Below, piece after piece: positions 29,083 to 38,129 of a stretch of DNA of 64,000 nucleotides (position 1 is the first letter of the stretch; each line of letters opens with the position of its first letter). Under the pieces are notes generated by a model. It did no database searches. It saw nothing but the letters and a program-made list of their open reading frames with translations, and was not told the origin of the DNA. A program made the position numbers and the translations under genes. This DNA is from JBJXFE01 sp046153875. Lineage in GTDB: Bacteria; Planctomycetota; Phycisphaerae; Phycisphaerales; UBA1924. The stretch is from NCBI GenBank assembly GCA_046153875.1, contig JBJXFE010000023.1:85811-149810 (forward strand). Direction: 5' to 3'.

Positions 29083-30624
29083 ATGAGCCTTCAACGAAAG
29101 TTCGCCCTGCTGCTGGGGACGCTCGGGCTGATCGTGGTGATCAACCTGGCGACGGCCTTGTGGGCGGTCTGGATCCTCGAGCGCGAGCTCGCGGGCCCGC
29201 TGGCCAGCATCAACCCGGTGCTGACGGAGCTGCACGCGATCAAGCGCGGCGCGGAAGCGGTCGGGCGGGCGCTCCCGTCCGACGGGATCGGGGATGCCGG
29301 CGCGCCCGGGGCGCGGTTCGGCAACCCGCGCGGCACCCTCCCGGACGATGATGGGGCGGCGCGGACCCCGGACGAACGCCGCGCCGCGGTGCGCGCCGCG
29401 CTGGCCATGATGCGCGATCGCCTCGACCGGTTCGAGCGCATCGAGACCGTCCATGTCCGGGCGGGGCTGAGCACGCCGCGGAACTTCCGCGCCCGCGTGG
29501 AGGCGGCGGCCGACGCGATCGGACGCTGGCTCGACACGGACGACGCTTCGGGTCTGGCGACGATGGGGGCGGACCTGAGGGCGCTGCGCGAACTCATCGA
29601 GTTGATCGAGGGGCGCGTGATCGACAACGCGCGGCACGACATGAGCTTCGGGCGTCAGCTCCGGTCACGGGTGCTGTTCATCGTCGGCGCGTCGCTGGGG
29701 CTGCTTGTGCTGGCCGGGGCGTTGGCGGTGGTGCTCGTACGGCGCTGGGTGATGCGTCCGGTGGGCGCCCTGCGCGACGCGGCGGCCCGCATCGCGTCGG
29801 GCGACCTTTCGCACCGGATTCCGGTTTCCGGCGGCGACGAGCTGGCGCTGCTCAGCACCGAGGTCAACCAGATGGCCGGCACGATCGCAACGATGCAGGA
29901 GGAGCGCGTGGACCGCGAGCGGCTCGCCGCCGTCGGCGAGATGGTCCGGCGCATCGCCCACAACCTGCGCAATCCGCTGGCGGGCATCCGCAGCCTGGCC
30001 GAGCTGTCGCGGGGCGGATTGCCCGACGGCGCGCCGATCCGGGAGAACCAGGACCGCATCGTCCGCACCGTCGACCGCTTCGAAGGGTGGCTCAAGGGGC
30101 TCCTGAACGCGACGACGCCTCTGCGCTGCACGCCGCGACCAATCGCGGTTGCCGACTGGATCGGCCGTGTGGTGGAGCCGCTCCGGCCCCTTGCGGCGGC
30201 CCGCGGGGTCGAGATTCAGCAACTCACCGAGGGGGCCCCGCCGCAAGCCAACCTCGACCCGATCCACATGGAGCAGGCGATCGTCGCGCTGGTTACGAAC
30301 GCGATCCAGGCCTCCCCGAATGGATCCCGAGTCACAGTGTCCGCCCAGGCGGCGCCCCCGAGCCCGAACGCTGGGAACTCCTGGGAACTTCGGGTATCCG
30401 ATCAAGGAGAAGGTGTTGCCAACGAGTTGCGGGACAAGATCTTCCGTCCATACTTCACGACGAAGCGCGACGGCACGGGCATAGGACTTGCAGTGGCCCG
30501 TCAGGTGGTCGACCAGCACGGCGGGCGCATCTGGGTTGAAACCCCGCCGACGCAATCGGCGAACGGTTTGGGTGGGGCTCGGGGAGCTTCATTCGTGATC
30601 TGTCTGCCCCTGAGCGGGGAGTGA
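29083..30624 (+). CDS. Membrane sensor histidine kinase with HAMP domain
   Basis: A 513-residue kinase. A membrane helix near the N-terminus (FALLLGTLGLIVVINLATALWAV) and another near residue 205 (LFIVGASLGLLVLAGALAVVLV) frame a periplasmic helical sensor of about 160 residues. A HAMP domain follows (VMRPVGALRDAAARIASGDLSHRIPV), then the H-box (MVRRIAHNLRNPLAGIRSLAEL), the N-box (VTNAIQASPNG) and the G boxes (SDQGEGVANE, GTGIGLAVARQV). The start at 29083 (ATG) sits 17 bases after the prepilin stop. The cognate regulator follows 43 bases later. The signal is unknown. Confidence 0.92.
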   Translation: MSLQRKFALLLGTLGLIVVINLATALWAVWILERELAGPLASINPVLTELHAIKRGAEAVGRALPSDGIGDAGAPGARFGNPRGTLPDDDGAARTPDERRAAVRAALAMMRDRLDRFERIETVHVRAGLSTPRNFRARVEAAADAIGRWLDTDDASGLATMGADLRALRELIELIEGRVIDNARHDMSFGRQLRSRVLFIVGASLGLLVLAGALAVVLVRRWVMRPVGALRDAAARIASGDLSHRIPVSGGDELALLSTEVNQMAGTIATMQEERVDRERLAAVGEMVRRIAHNLRNPLAGIRSLAELSRGGLPDGAPIRENQDRIVRTVDRFEGWLKGLLNATTPLRCTPRPIAVADWIGRVVEPLRPLAAARGVEIQQLTEGAPPQANLDPIHMEQAIVALVTNAIQASPNGSRVTVSAQAAPPSPNAGNSWELRVSDQGEGVANELRDKIFRPYFTTKRDGTGIGLAVARQVVDQHGGRIWVETPPTQSANGLGGARGASFVICLPLSGE

Positions 30625-30667
30625 TCGGGCGTTGGTGGCCACAGTCCGCCGGCCCCTGGAGTCTGAT

Positions 30668-32134
30668 GTGGCCAGAGTTCTGGTCATTGAGGACGAAGAG
30701 AACCTGCGGTTCTCGATCGTCCAGTCGCTGCGCCAGGCCGGGCACGAGCCGGGCGAAGCGGACAGCGCGGCCCGCGCCTGGGACGCGACGCGCGCGTCGG
30801 AGTACGACGCGGTCATCACGGATATCCACCTGGGCGCGGAGAACGGCATCGACCTGGTCCGCCGGCTCCGCGAGGACGGGTTCGAGGGCGGGATCGTCGT
30901 GATGACGGCCTACGGGTCGGTGGAGAGCGCCGTCGCGGCGATGAAGGTCGGGGCGGACGACTACGTGCAGAAGCCGCTGAGCCTCGAAGAGCTTGTCCTG
31001 CTCACCGGACGGCTGCTCGAGCACCGGCGGGTGCGCCGGCGCCTGAGCCTGTACGAGCGGCTCGAGAGCGCGCGGTCGGCACGGAGCGGACCGATCGGGC
31101 AGAGCCCGGCGTGGCGCCAGACGCTCGACCTGGCGACGCGCCTGGCCGCGGCACCGATCATGCCGCGGACGACGGCGACCGGACTCGCCGGGCGTTCGCT
31201 GCCGACGATCCTCCTGCTGGGCGAGACCGGGGTCGGCAAGGGAGTCCTGGCGCGGTACATCCACGATCGCGGGGCGCCGGACGGGCAACCGGCGGGTCCG
31301 TTCGTTCACGTCAACTGCTCGGCGCTGCCTCCGAGCCTCGTGGAGTCGGAGCTGTTCGGGCACGAGAAGGGCGCGTTCACGGACGCCAAGAGCCAGCGCC
31401 CGGGCCTGTTCGAGATGGCCGAGGGCGGGACGATCTTCCTCGACGAGATCGGGGACATGCCCCTGAGCCTGCAGGCGAAGGTCCTGACGATCGTCGAGGA
31501 CGGGACCTTCCGTCGCGTCGGCTCATCGAAAGACCGTTCGGCGTCGGCACGCATCATCGCCGCGACGAACCAGGACTTGGCGCGCCGCGTCGAGGAGGGC
31601 GCGTTCCGCCGCGACCTCCTCTACCGCCTGAACGCGCTGACGATCCGCATCCCGGCGTTGCGACACCGCGGAGCGGACGCGGCGCTCATCGCCGAGTCGG
31701 TGCTGTCGCGTCTGGCCCGTGAATACGGGCGGCCCGGGCTCGCGTTCGGCGACGCGGCGCGCGACGCGCTGATCGCCTACGCCTGGCCCGGCAATGTCCG
31801 CGAACTCATCAACACCGTGCAGCGCGTGGCGATGCTCTGCGACGGGAACGAGGTGCGCCCCGCCGACCTGGCGCTGGGCGGCGCCCCGGACCCGACCGTC
31901 GCCGAGGCCGCGGCGGGCGGGGGCGGACTCCCGGGGGCGCTGACGTTCGACTTCGAGAACGGGGTCCACCACGCCGAAGACGTCGAGCGCGAGCTGATCG
32001 TCCAGGCTCTGCGCGCCACGCGGGGCAACGTCTCGCGCGCCGCGAAGCTCATCGGGATGCAGCGCAGCAGCCTGCGCTACCGGATCGACCGCTTCGGGCT
32101 CGAGCCCGTGGTGCAGGAGATGGCGAGCCGATGA
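30668..32134 (+). CDS. Sigma-54-type response regulator with GAFTDA loop
   Basis: A 488-residue NtrC-family regulator. Receiver: ARVLVIEDEENLRFS with phospho-Asp in AVITDIHLGAENG. AAA+: Walker A GETGVGKG, sigma-54 contact loop GAFTDA in place of GAFTGA, and Walker B GTIFLDEIGDMP. C-terminal Fis-type helix-turn-helix: TRGNVSRAAKLIGMQRSSLRYRI. I chose GTG 30668 since it gives the classic start M-A-R-V-L-V-I-E-D and has GGAG six bases upstream; TTG/GTG codons at 30632-30637 add 11-12 non-conserved residues. The stop overlaps the next gene by four bases (ATGA), which links this regulator to a secreted dockerin-type protein. Confidence 0.92.
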   Translation: MARVLVIEDEENLRFSIVQSLRQAGHEPGEADSAARAWDATRASEYDAVITDIHLGAENGIDLVRRLREDGFEGGIVVMTAYGSVESAVAAMKVGADDYVQKPLSLEELVLLTGRLLEHRRVRRRLSLYERLESARSARSGPIGQSPAWRQTLDLATRLAAAPIMPRTTATGLAGRSLPTILLLGETGVGKGVLARYIHDRGAPDGQPAGPFVHVNCSALPPSLVESELFGHEKGAFTDAKSQRPGLFEMAEGGTIFLDEIGDMPLSLQAKVLTIVEDGTFRRVGSSKDRSASARIIAATNQDLARRVEEGAFRRDLLYRLNALTIRIPALRHRGADAALIAESVLSRLAREYGRPGLAFGDAARDALIAYAWPGNVRELINTVQRVAMLCDGNEVRPADLALGGAPDPTVAEAAAGGGGLPGALTFDFENGVHHAEDVERELIVQALRATRGNVSRAAKLIGMQRSSLRYRIDRFGLEPVVQEMASR

Positions 32135-33609
32135 GCAGAACGTGCGTTCATCCCGTTCTCACGGCCGCGGCGTGTCTCGCCGGCGCATTTCCCGTCTGGG
32201 GCCAGACCTCCCGGAGCTGGACGGATGCGGTCGGCGACGCCGCCGTCCGTCGGACGGATACCGGGGCGAACGGACCGCTGCCCGCCTCGGGCGTGCTGCC
32301 CGACGTGGTCCACGTCACGCTGGGCGGATGGCAGCCGACCAGCCCCGCGAGCGACCCGTACACCGGGTCGTACGTTCCGCCCGCATCGGCCCGGATCTTC
32401 CGCCTCGACGTGGTCTTCAAGGGGCTTGTCAACCCACCGGGGACGCTGGGCCTGGGTGGCCAGGCGTTCGATCCGACCAAGTTCGGGCCCAGCCCGCTCC
32501 ATGGGTTCATCGAGTTCGACGTGGACGACGAGAAGAATACCGGCGGTGAGATCGACCAATCGGCCCGGAATCGGTACCTCGGCAACGTCGCGCGGTTCGG
32601 GCGTCGGCCCACGGGCGCGATCGGGGATCGCGCCGCTGCTTCCGCGTGGGAATACGACACCAACTTTGCGAGCACACCGTTCTATGAGCGCTCGGGCGGC
32701 GAGTTCACGCTGGCGATGTGCGGCTGCCACGCGACGACGATCATCGCCAAGCTCTCGGGCGACGGCGACGACCTCTTCGAATCGGGCGAGGCGTGGATCG
32801 TGCGGAGCCGCTACTTCCGGCGCAACGGCGGGTTCGCCTGCAAGTCGAACGTCTTCGGCGGCAGCGCCGTGAAGGAATACGACCCGGAGCTGAGCTACCG
32901 GTTCGCGCACAGCACGGGCACGAACGAGACAACGGTGACGCTGGTGTACGCGCTGGACATGACGGGCGCCGGCCAGTTGCTCGGGCTCGGCTCACCGCCC
33001 CCCGTCAACGCCAACGCCGGCGACGCCACGAGCATCCTCGAAGCCCTGACCGACATCGTGAACAACGCGCCGACGGCCACGGGGAACTGCGACATCCTCA
33101 TCGGCGGCTGGGAGGGGCGCAACCCCGCGGACTATCTCGACGTGACGAAGTGGGACGTCCGCGGGATCGTCGGGACGACCTACACCAACACCGAGGACAG
33201 CGTCTACGTATGGACCGACACCGGCTTTACGGAGACGCCCGGCGACATGAACGCCGACGGCCTCTCCACCCTCGCCGATCGACAGGCGATCCTCGCGGGG
33301 ATCACCGGGCTCGACGGCACGGGGTTCGACGAGGACGGAACGGCGAACGGCGTGGTGGACATCATCGACTTCGGGCCGAACTTCCACCTGCTCGACGCCG
33401 ACGGAGACGGGTTCATCCGGTCGCTCGACGTGTCGCTGCTCTGCCCGGCCGACTTCAACGGCGACGGTCAGCTGAGTGTGGCCGACTTCGGCGCCTTCCA
33501 GACGGCGTACCAGTTCGGGGATATGCGTTCGGACTTCAATCACGACGGGCAGCTCACCATCGCCGACTTCAGCGCGTTCCAGACGACGTACGTCCTCGGG
33601 TGCCCGTGA
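32131..33609 (+). CDS. Secreted protein with GC-type dockerin C-terminus
   Basis: A 492-residue exported protein with signal peptide VLTAAACLAGAFPVWG. The middle, about 330 residues with HGFIEFDVDDEKNTGGEID and LILIGGWEGRNP-like segments, belongs to no family I recognise. Near the C-terminus are EF-hand-like stretches (DMNADGLSTLADRQAIL; DADGDGFIRSLDVSLL) and then the paired repeats DFNGDGQLSVADFGAFQTAYQ and DFNHDGQLTIADFSAFQTTYV, ending in LGCP. It is translationally coupled (ATGA) to the sigma-54 regulator before it, so expression probably follows that two-component operon. It is one of three proteins with this tail in the window. Confidence 0.85.
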   Translation: MSRTCVHPVLTAAACLAGAFPVWGQTSRSWTDAVGDAAVRRTDTGANGPLPASGVLPDVVHVTLGGWQPTSPASDPYTGSYVPPASARIFRLDVVFKGLVNPPGTLGLGGQAFDPTKFGPSPLHGFIEFDVDDEKNTGGEIDQSARNRYLGNVARFGRRPTGAIGDRAAASAWEYDTNFASTPFYERSGGEFTLAMCGCHATTIIAKLSGDGDDLFESGEAWIVRSRYFRRNGGFACKSNVFGGSAVKEYDPELSYRFAHSTGTNETTVTLVYALDMTGAGQLLGLGSPPPVNANAGDATSILEALTDIVNNAPTATGNCDILIGGWEGRNPADYLDVTKWDVRGIVGTTYTNTEDSVYVWTDTGFTETPGDMNADGLSTLADRQAILAGITGLDGTGFDEDGTANGVVDIIDFGPNFHLLDADGDGFIRSLDVSLLCPADFNGDGQLSVADFGAFQTAYQFGDMRSDFNHDGQLTIADFSAFQTTYVLGCP

Positions 33610-33693
33610 GACTTCGCGCGCTTCGGGGACGCCCGCGCCAGCGTCGCGGGGTCGCGGCACGCCGGTTGTGCGCTGAGCGGTCGGCGCGGTACT

Positions 33694-36600
33694 ATGCCGC
33701 CCGGCATGCCGATCCCGCGATGGTCGCCGACACGGACGTTGGTCTTGGCCGCGAGCGCCGGGATCGCCTTGGCCGCGCCCGCGGGCGCCCAGCCCGCTGA
33801 TCCCGCCACCCGGGACTTCGCCCACGGGCGGCTCCCGTCGCCGCGCACGGACGGGCCGATCGAGTTCGGTGCTCAACGCGTCTCGGCATGGTCTGACTCG
33901 ATTGGCGAAGTTGGCGTGACCCGCCTGGTGCTGCACGGCGACGTGAAAGTCCGGCTCGGGATCCACAGGTTCACCGCGGCCCGGGCGGCGGCGTGGCTCG
34001 CGCCGTTGCCCGCGAGCGATCCCGAGAGCGGCCCGGACGTCTTCCAGGTTTTCGTCTACTTCGACCGCGTCGGGACCCCCGACGAGGACGCGGCGGTCGC
34101 CCTCGCGGCGGACCGGCTCTCGGTCCAGGGCGTGTTCCGCGCGCCCGACGGCGTCGCCCTGCGTGCGGACCTGCGCACGGACGACCGTCCGCGCGACGGA
34201 TTCGTTCGCGAGGCCGAGCGGAAGCTCGCGGCGCACCTGGGCCGGCTGGCGGGCGGCGAGCAGCCGGCCGAGGACATCGCCGCGCTCGGCGCCGCGGACG
34301 CGGCCCCCGCGCGCCCGGGCAACGAACCGATCCGCCCCGGCGCGTCGCGCCCTTTCGAGCCCGCCGCGGAGGACCCGACGGCCCGGCGCGTGGCCCAGGC
34401 GGCAGCGCGCCTGGCGCCGTCGTCGCGCGAGCAGCCGATCTTCGCCTCCACCGGCATCTTCACGATTGCCTCCGGCGAGGTGATCGTCACGACCGGGCGG
34501 GACGAGAACGTGGTCACCGCGACCGGTGACGAGCGGAGCCCCGTGACGGTGGTCTACTGGGACGCGCGGCGCGACCGCACCCTGCAACTGACGGCCGAGC
34601 GCGCCGTGGTGTTCGTGGAGCCCGGCGCGGCCCCGGCGGAGGCGCGGTTCTCGGCCGACCAGGTTCGCGGCGTGTACCTTGAAGGTGACGTGTACGCGGA
34701 CGACGGGCAGTACCGCGTGCGTGCGCCGCGCGTCTACTACTCGCGCCGCGACAACCGGGCCCTGCTCATCGACGCGGTGTTCTGGACCTACGACCAGCAA
34801 CGCGGGCTGCCGCTGTACGTCCGCGCGAAGACCATCGAACAGCTCGCCGAGAACCGCTACACGGCCACGAACGCCCGGCTGACCAACACCGCGTTTTTCG
34901 ACCCGGGCCTCTCGCTCGGCGCGTCGAGCATCACCATCGCCGGGACCGACCGGGATGGGTCCAACTCGGTCTGGCTTGACGCGAAGAGCCTCACCGTGCG
35001 CGCCGGCGGCCTGCCCGTGCTCTGGTTCCCGCGGTTCCGCGGCGACCCCACCGCGATCCCGATCCGTGAGTTGCGCGTTGAGAGCTCCAACGGCACCGGC
35101 ATGGCCATCAAGACCGGCTGGCACGGGGCGTCCCTCCTGGGCTTTGACCTTCCCCCGGGTCAATCGCTCGAGCTCCTGGGGGACTACTACTTCGAGCGCG
35201 GGCCGGCCGTGGGCCTGGACTGGTCGTGGACGGTCCCGGAGGCAGGCGCGAGCATCGTCGCCTACACGTTGCCGACGGACTCCGGCAGCGACCTCACATC
35301 GGCCGGGAGGCGGATCAACCGCGACGGTGACTTCCGCGGTCTGGCGCTTGGCGAGTACCGCGGGCGGTTCGCCGAGCACTGGACCATGCTGGCCCAGGGG
35401 GCCCTGATCAGCGATGAGACGTTTGTGGACGCGTTCTTCGACCCGCTGCAGCGCAACCGCCGCGAGTTCGAGAACTCGCTCTACGCCCGGCGCACCGACG
35501 ACACCACGTCGTTCACGGCACAGGTCAAGAGCACGCTCGTGGACTTCATCGCCAACGACTACCTGCTCCAGAGCCAGGGGTACACGGTCCAGCGGATGCC
35601 CGAGGCGACCTACACGCGGCCGGCGGACGACCTGCTCCCGGGCCTTTCGCCGGGCCTGCTGACCTACACCTCCGACACGCGCCTGGGCCGCGTGCGGTTC
35701 GAGTTCGACGAACCCGAGGCGCGCGACCGTGGGTTCACCACCAACGCCCTCTCGCAGCAGCTTTTCGGGATCACCCCCGACCAGTCGATCGCCGAGGCGC
35801 TGCGGGCGCAGGGGCTCAACAGCGAGCCCGTCACCCGCTTCGACACCCGCCACGAGGTCAGCGCCCAGCTCGCGGCCGGGCCCGTGCGGTTCACGCCGTT
35901 CGTCGTCGGGCGGGTCACGATGTACGATCACACGTTCACGGACTTCTCGGCGGAGGCCGACGAACGGGTCCGCACGTGGGGCGCGGGCGGGGCGCACGTC
36001 TCCACGGAGTTCCACCGCATCGATAACGGCGTTGAGTCGCGGTTCTTCGACCTGCACCGCGTCCGTCACGTGGTCACGCCGAGCCTCACGGTCTGGTCGG
36101 CGCACACGAACGTCGACCGCGAGGACCTGCCGATCTACGACGAGGCCGTGGAGTCCATCGCGCAGGGCGACATGATCCGCCTGGCCCTGGACCAGACATG
36201 GCAGACGCAGCGCGGCGGGCCGGGGCGGACGCGCTCGGTGGACGTGTTCAAGCTGAACACCGAGCTGGTGTTCAGTGACGGCACCGGGCCCGCCCGCTCC
36301 CCGATCGGCCGGTTCATCGGCTACCGACCGGAGCAGTCGAGCCTGGGCGACTTCGCGTCGGCCTCCGCCGCGTGGCAGGTGACGGAAGTCGTCGCCCTCG
36401 CGGCGGAGAGCGTCTACGACTTCGACCTGAACCAGCAGGCCCGCACGAGCGTCGGCGCGATGATCCAGCACTCGCCCGACTTCTCCGTCTTCACCGACGT
36501 GCGGTACATCAACTCGCAGGACCAGACCTTCGCGGACTTCGGCGTGCAGTACATCCTCACGCCCAAGTACACGCTCTCGGCCAGCACGGCGTACGACACC

Positions 36601-36810
36601 GACCGGGCCGAGTTCCAATCGTTCTTTGTGGACGTGCGCCGGGCCTTCCCCAATGTGTGGCTCGGCGTCGGCGTCGGCTACAACGACATCTCGGGCAACA
36701 CCACCATCGGCTTCGTGCTCCAGCCGCGCGGGCTCCCCGGCGCGGGCGGGCGGCCCCGCGGTTTCGGCGCGGGGATCGGCGGCGGGCGGTCATCGCTTCT
36801 GGGCGGGTGA
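33694..36810 (+). CDS. lptD: LptD-like LPS-assembly outer membrane protein
   Basis: A 1038-residue protein that, in the LptD family, inserts lipopolysaccharide into the outer leaflet of the outer membrane. It has a signal peptide (TLVLAASAGIALAAPAGA), then an N-terminal OstA/LptA-like beta-jellyroll region (VTRLVLHGDVKVRLG, GVYLEGDVYADDGQYRVRAPRVYYSRRDNRALLIDAVFWTYD in pieces) and a long C-terminal stretch of amphipathic beta strands typical of the LptD barrel. The strands RFDTRHEVSAQL, VVTPSLTVWSAHTNV and YILTPKYTLSASTAYD fit the family. It ends in a Gly/Arg-rich tail. ATG 33706 is a possible alternative start. Its last 21 bases overlap the convergent lipoprotein gene. The presence of LptD implies a true outer membrane. 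Confidence 0.82.
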   Translation: MPPGMPIPRWSPTRTLVLAASAGIALAAPAGAQPADPATRDFAHGRLPSPRTDGPIEFGAQRVSAWSDSIGEVGVTRLVLHGDVKVRLGIHRFTAARAAAWLAPLPASDPESGPDVFQVFVYFDRVGTPDEDAAVALAADRLSVQGVFRAPDGVALRADLRTDDRPRDGFVREAERKLAAHLGRLAGGEQPAEDIAALGAADAAPARPGNEPIRPGASRPFEPAAEDPTARRVAQAAARLAPSSREQPIFASTGIFTIASGEVIVTTGRDENVVTATGDERSPVTVVYWDARRDRTLQLTAERAVVFVEPGAAPAEARFSADQVRGVYLEGDVYADDGQYRVRAPRVYYSRRDNRALLIDAVFWTYDQQRGLPLYVRAKTIEQLAENRYTATNARLTNTAFFDPGLSLGASSITIAGTDRDGSNSVWLDAKSLTVRAGGLPVLWFPRFRGDPTAIPIRELRVESSNGTGMAIKTGWHGASLLGFDLPPGQSLELLGDYYFERGPAVGLDWSWTVPEAGASIVAYTLPTDSGSDLTSAGRRINRDGDFRGLALGEYRGRFAEHWTMLAQGALISDETFVDAFFDPLQRNRREFENSLYARRTDDTTSFTAQVKSTLVDFIANDYLLQSQGYTVQRMPEATYTRPADDLLPGLSPGLLTYTSDTRLGRVRFEFDEPEARDRGFTTNALSQQLFGITPDQSIAEALRAQGLNSEPVTRFDTRHEVSAQLAAGPVRFTPFVVGRVTMYDHTFTDFSAEADERVRTWGAGGAHVSTEFHRIDNGVESRFFDLHRVRHVVTPSLTVWSAHTNVDREDLPIYDEAVESIAQGDMIRLALDQTWQTQRGGPGRTRSVDVFKLNTELVFSDGTGPARSPIGRFIGYRPEQSSLGDFASASAAWQVTEVVALAAESVYDFDLNQQARTSVGAMIQHSPDFSVFTDVRYINSQDQTFADFGVQYILTPKYTLSASTAYDTDRAEFQSFFVDVRRAFPNVWLGVGVGYNDISGNTTIGFVLQPRGLPGAGGRPRGFGAGIGGGRSSLLGG

Positions 36811-37755
36811 CGCGGACGGCGGGACCGGGGCGCTCGCGGCCTTCGCCGCACGGTCGGCCTTGTTCCGTTCGTCCATCGCCTTGCCGTACGCGAGCACCGC
36901 GAACGCCGCGGGCAGGAAGGCCTTCTCCCCGGCCGCGCGGGCCACGTCGTCGAGCGTGCGGGCCTTGCCCTGCTCCACGTCCGAGTCCAAGTCGATGATC
37001 ATGTTGTCCACGACTTCGAGCAGATAGCTGGCGATCTCCCACTCCTCGGGCGTCTTGGGCACCGCGCCGCTGACCAGCGGCAGGTTCGTCGGCAGCACCA
37101 CGTACCACTTGCCCCGGTCCTGCTTCATGCCCAGGAGGCCGAAACCGGCCACCGGCTTCCAGTCGTCCTTGCCCTCGGCCTCGGGGTCGGAGTCCCACTG
37201 GATCACCGCCGTGCCGTCTGGCATCTTCTCGGTCGAGGCCCGCAGGCGGTCGGTGTTTCGCGTAAGCCACGCGTAGGGATCGGCGAAGACCTCGATGGCC
37301 ATGCGGTCGAACGTCCGCCGGGCCTCCTGGGCGACAGCCGGGTCGCGCCGCGCCCGCCGGCTCTGGTTCGCCATGCCGAGCATCTGCCCCACAAACGACG
37401 ACCCGCGCCCGTTCTTTGCGGCCTCCTCGGCCTCGAGCCTCAGCGACTCGACTTCCTTGGGGAACTTCGCCTGGATCGTCCGACCGAGCTTCGCCAGGAG
37501 CCCCGCGGTGCGGCCCAGGTCGTTGAGCAGTTGGCGCATCTGGGGCGAGTCGGCGTAGATCAGGTCCGACAGGCGGCGGGCGTCGCCGTTCTCGACCATT
37601 TTTCGGGCCGTGACCAGCACATCGTCCGGCGTGGCCTGGCTGTACCCCTTATCGCGGCACCCACCCCCCGACAGCGCGCAGGCGATCACGGCCAGCACGC
37701 CGAGCGCGACCGGGAGTCTCCCCCACCGCGCACGAGTTGTTCGTTGGGGGTTCAC
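36790..37755 (-). CDS. Putative lipoprotein of unknown function
   Basis: A 321-residue protein with a basic N-terminus, a hydrophobic signal (LPVALGVLAVIACALSGGGC) and a Cys at about residue 33 that could be a weak lipobox. The mature part is helical, e.g. MRQLLNDLGRTAGLLAKLGRTIQAKFPKEVESL, followed by a compact beta region (DRGKWYVVLPTNLPL). The tail is Lys/Ala/Pro-rich. I do not recognise the family. It is convergent with lptD (21-base overlap) and divergent from thiS. Confidence 0.75.
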   Translation of the reverse strand: MNPQRTTRARWGRLPVALGVLAVIACALSGGGCRDKGYSQATPDDVLVTARKMVENGDARRLSDLIYADSPQMRQLLNDLGRTAGLLAKLGRTIQAKFPKEVESLRLEAEEAAKNGRGSSFVGQMLGMANQSRRARRDPAVAQEARRTFDRMAIEVFADPYAWLTRNTDRLRASTEKMPDGTAVIQWDSDPEAEGKDDWKPVAGFGLLGMKQDRGKWYVVLPTNLPLVSGAVPKTPEEWEIASYLLEVVDNMIIDLDSDVEQGKARTLDDVARAAGEKAFLPAAFAVLAYGKAMDERNKADRAAKAASAPVPPSASPAQKR

Positions 37756-37857
37756 GGCTGGGTGAGGGAACGCACGACCCGGTCCACGAGGTTACCGATC
37801 CTGCCACAAGAAACCATACGCCGTCGCGGGCCGGAGCGTTACCCCTACACTTGCGTC

Positions 37858-38085
37858 ATGCCCGCCACGGCCCCCACTGACACGATCATCGTCCGGGTCA
37901 ACGGCGAGCCGACACCTGTTCCACCGGGCACGACGGTCGAGGCGCTGATCCGACTCCTGGGCTTGTTCGGCGGTGCATGCGCGGCCGAGGTGAACACGTG
38001 TCTGGTGCCCAAGCGGGAGCATGCCGGGACGGCGCTGCGCGACGGCGACCGGGTGGAACTGGTGTCCCTGGTCGGCGGGGGGTAG
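37858..38085 (+). CDS. thiS: Sulfur carrier protein ThiS
   Basis: A 75-residue ubiquitin-like sulfur carrier for thiamine thiazole synthesis. The family pattern is clear: VRVNGEPTPVPPGTTVEALI at the start, VNTCLVPKREHAGTALRDGDRVELVSLVGGG at the end. The C-terminal Gly-Gly, which is adenylated and then thiocarboxylated, is present with one extra Gly before it. ThiG follows 44 bases downstream. No TPP riboswitch signature was seen upstream. Confidence 0.93.
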   Translation: MPATAPTDTIIVRVNGEPTPVPPGTTVEALIRLLGLFGGACAAEVNTCLVPKREHAGTALRDGDRVELVSLVGGG

Positions 38086-38129
38086 CCGGATTCTGGTGAT
38101 ATGGGCGTTCGGCCCGTCCTTGCCTGCCC

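Noticed and set aside
32992..36618. Long open frame antisense to lptD (1208 codons)
   Set aside because: Low-complexity Arg/Val/Gly-rich translation, no motif; the plus strand encodes a clear LptD-like protein.
37756..37857. Possible TPP riboswitch before thiS
   Set aside because: None of the conserved THI-box blocks (CTGAGA, ACCTGAT) is present in the short gap.
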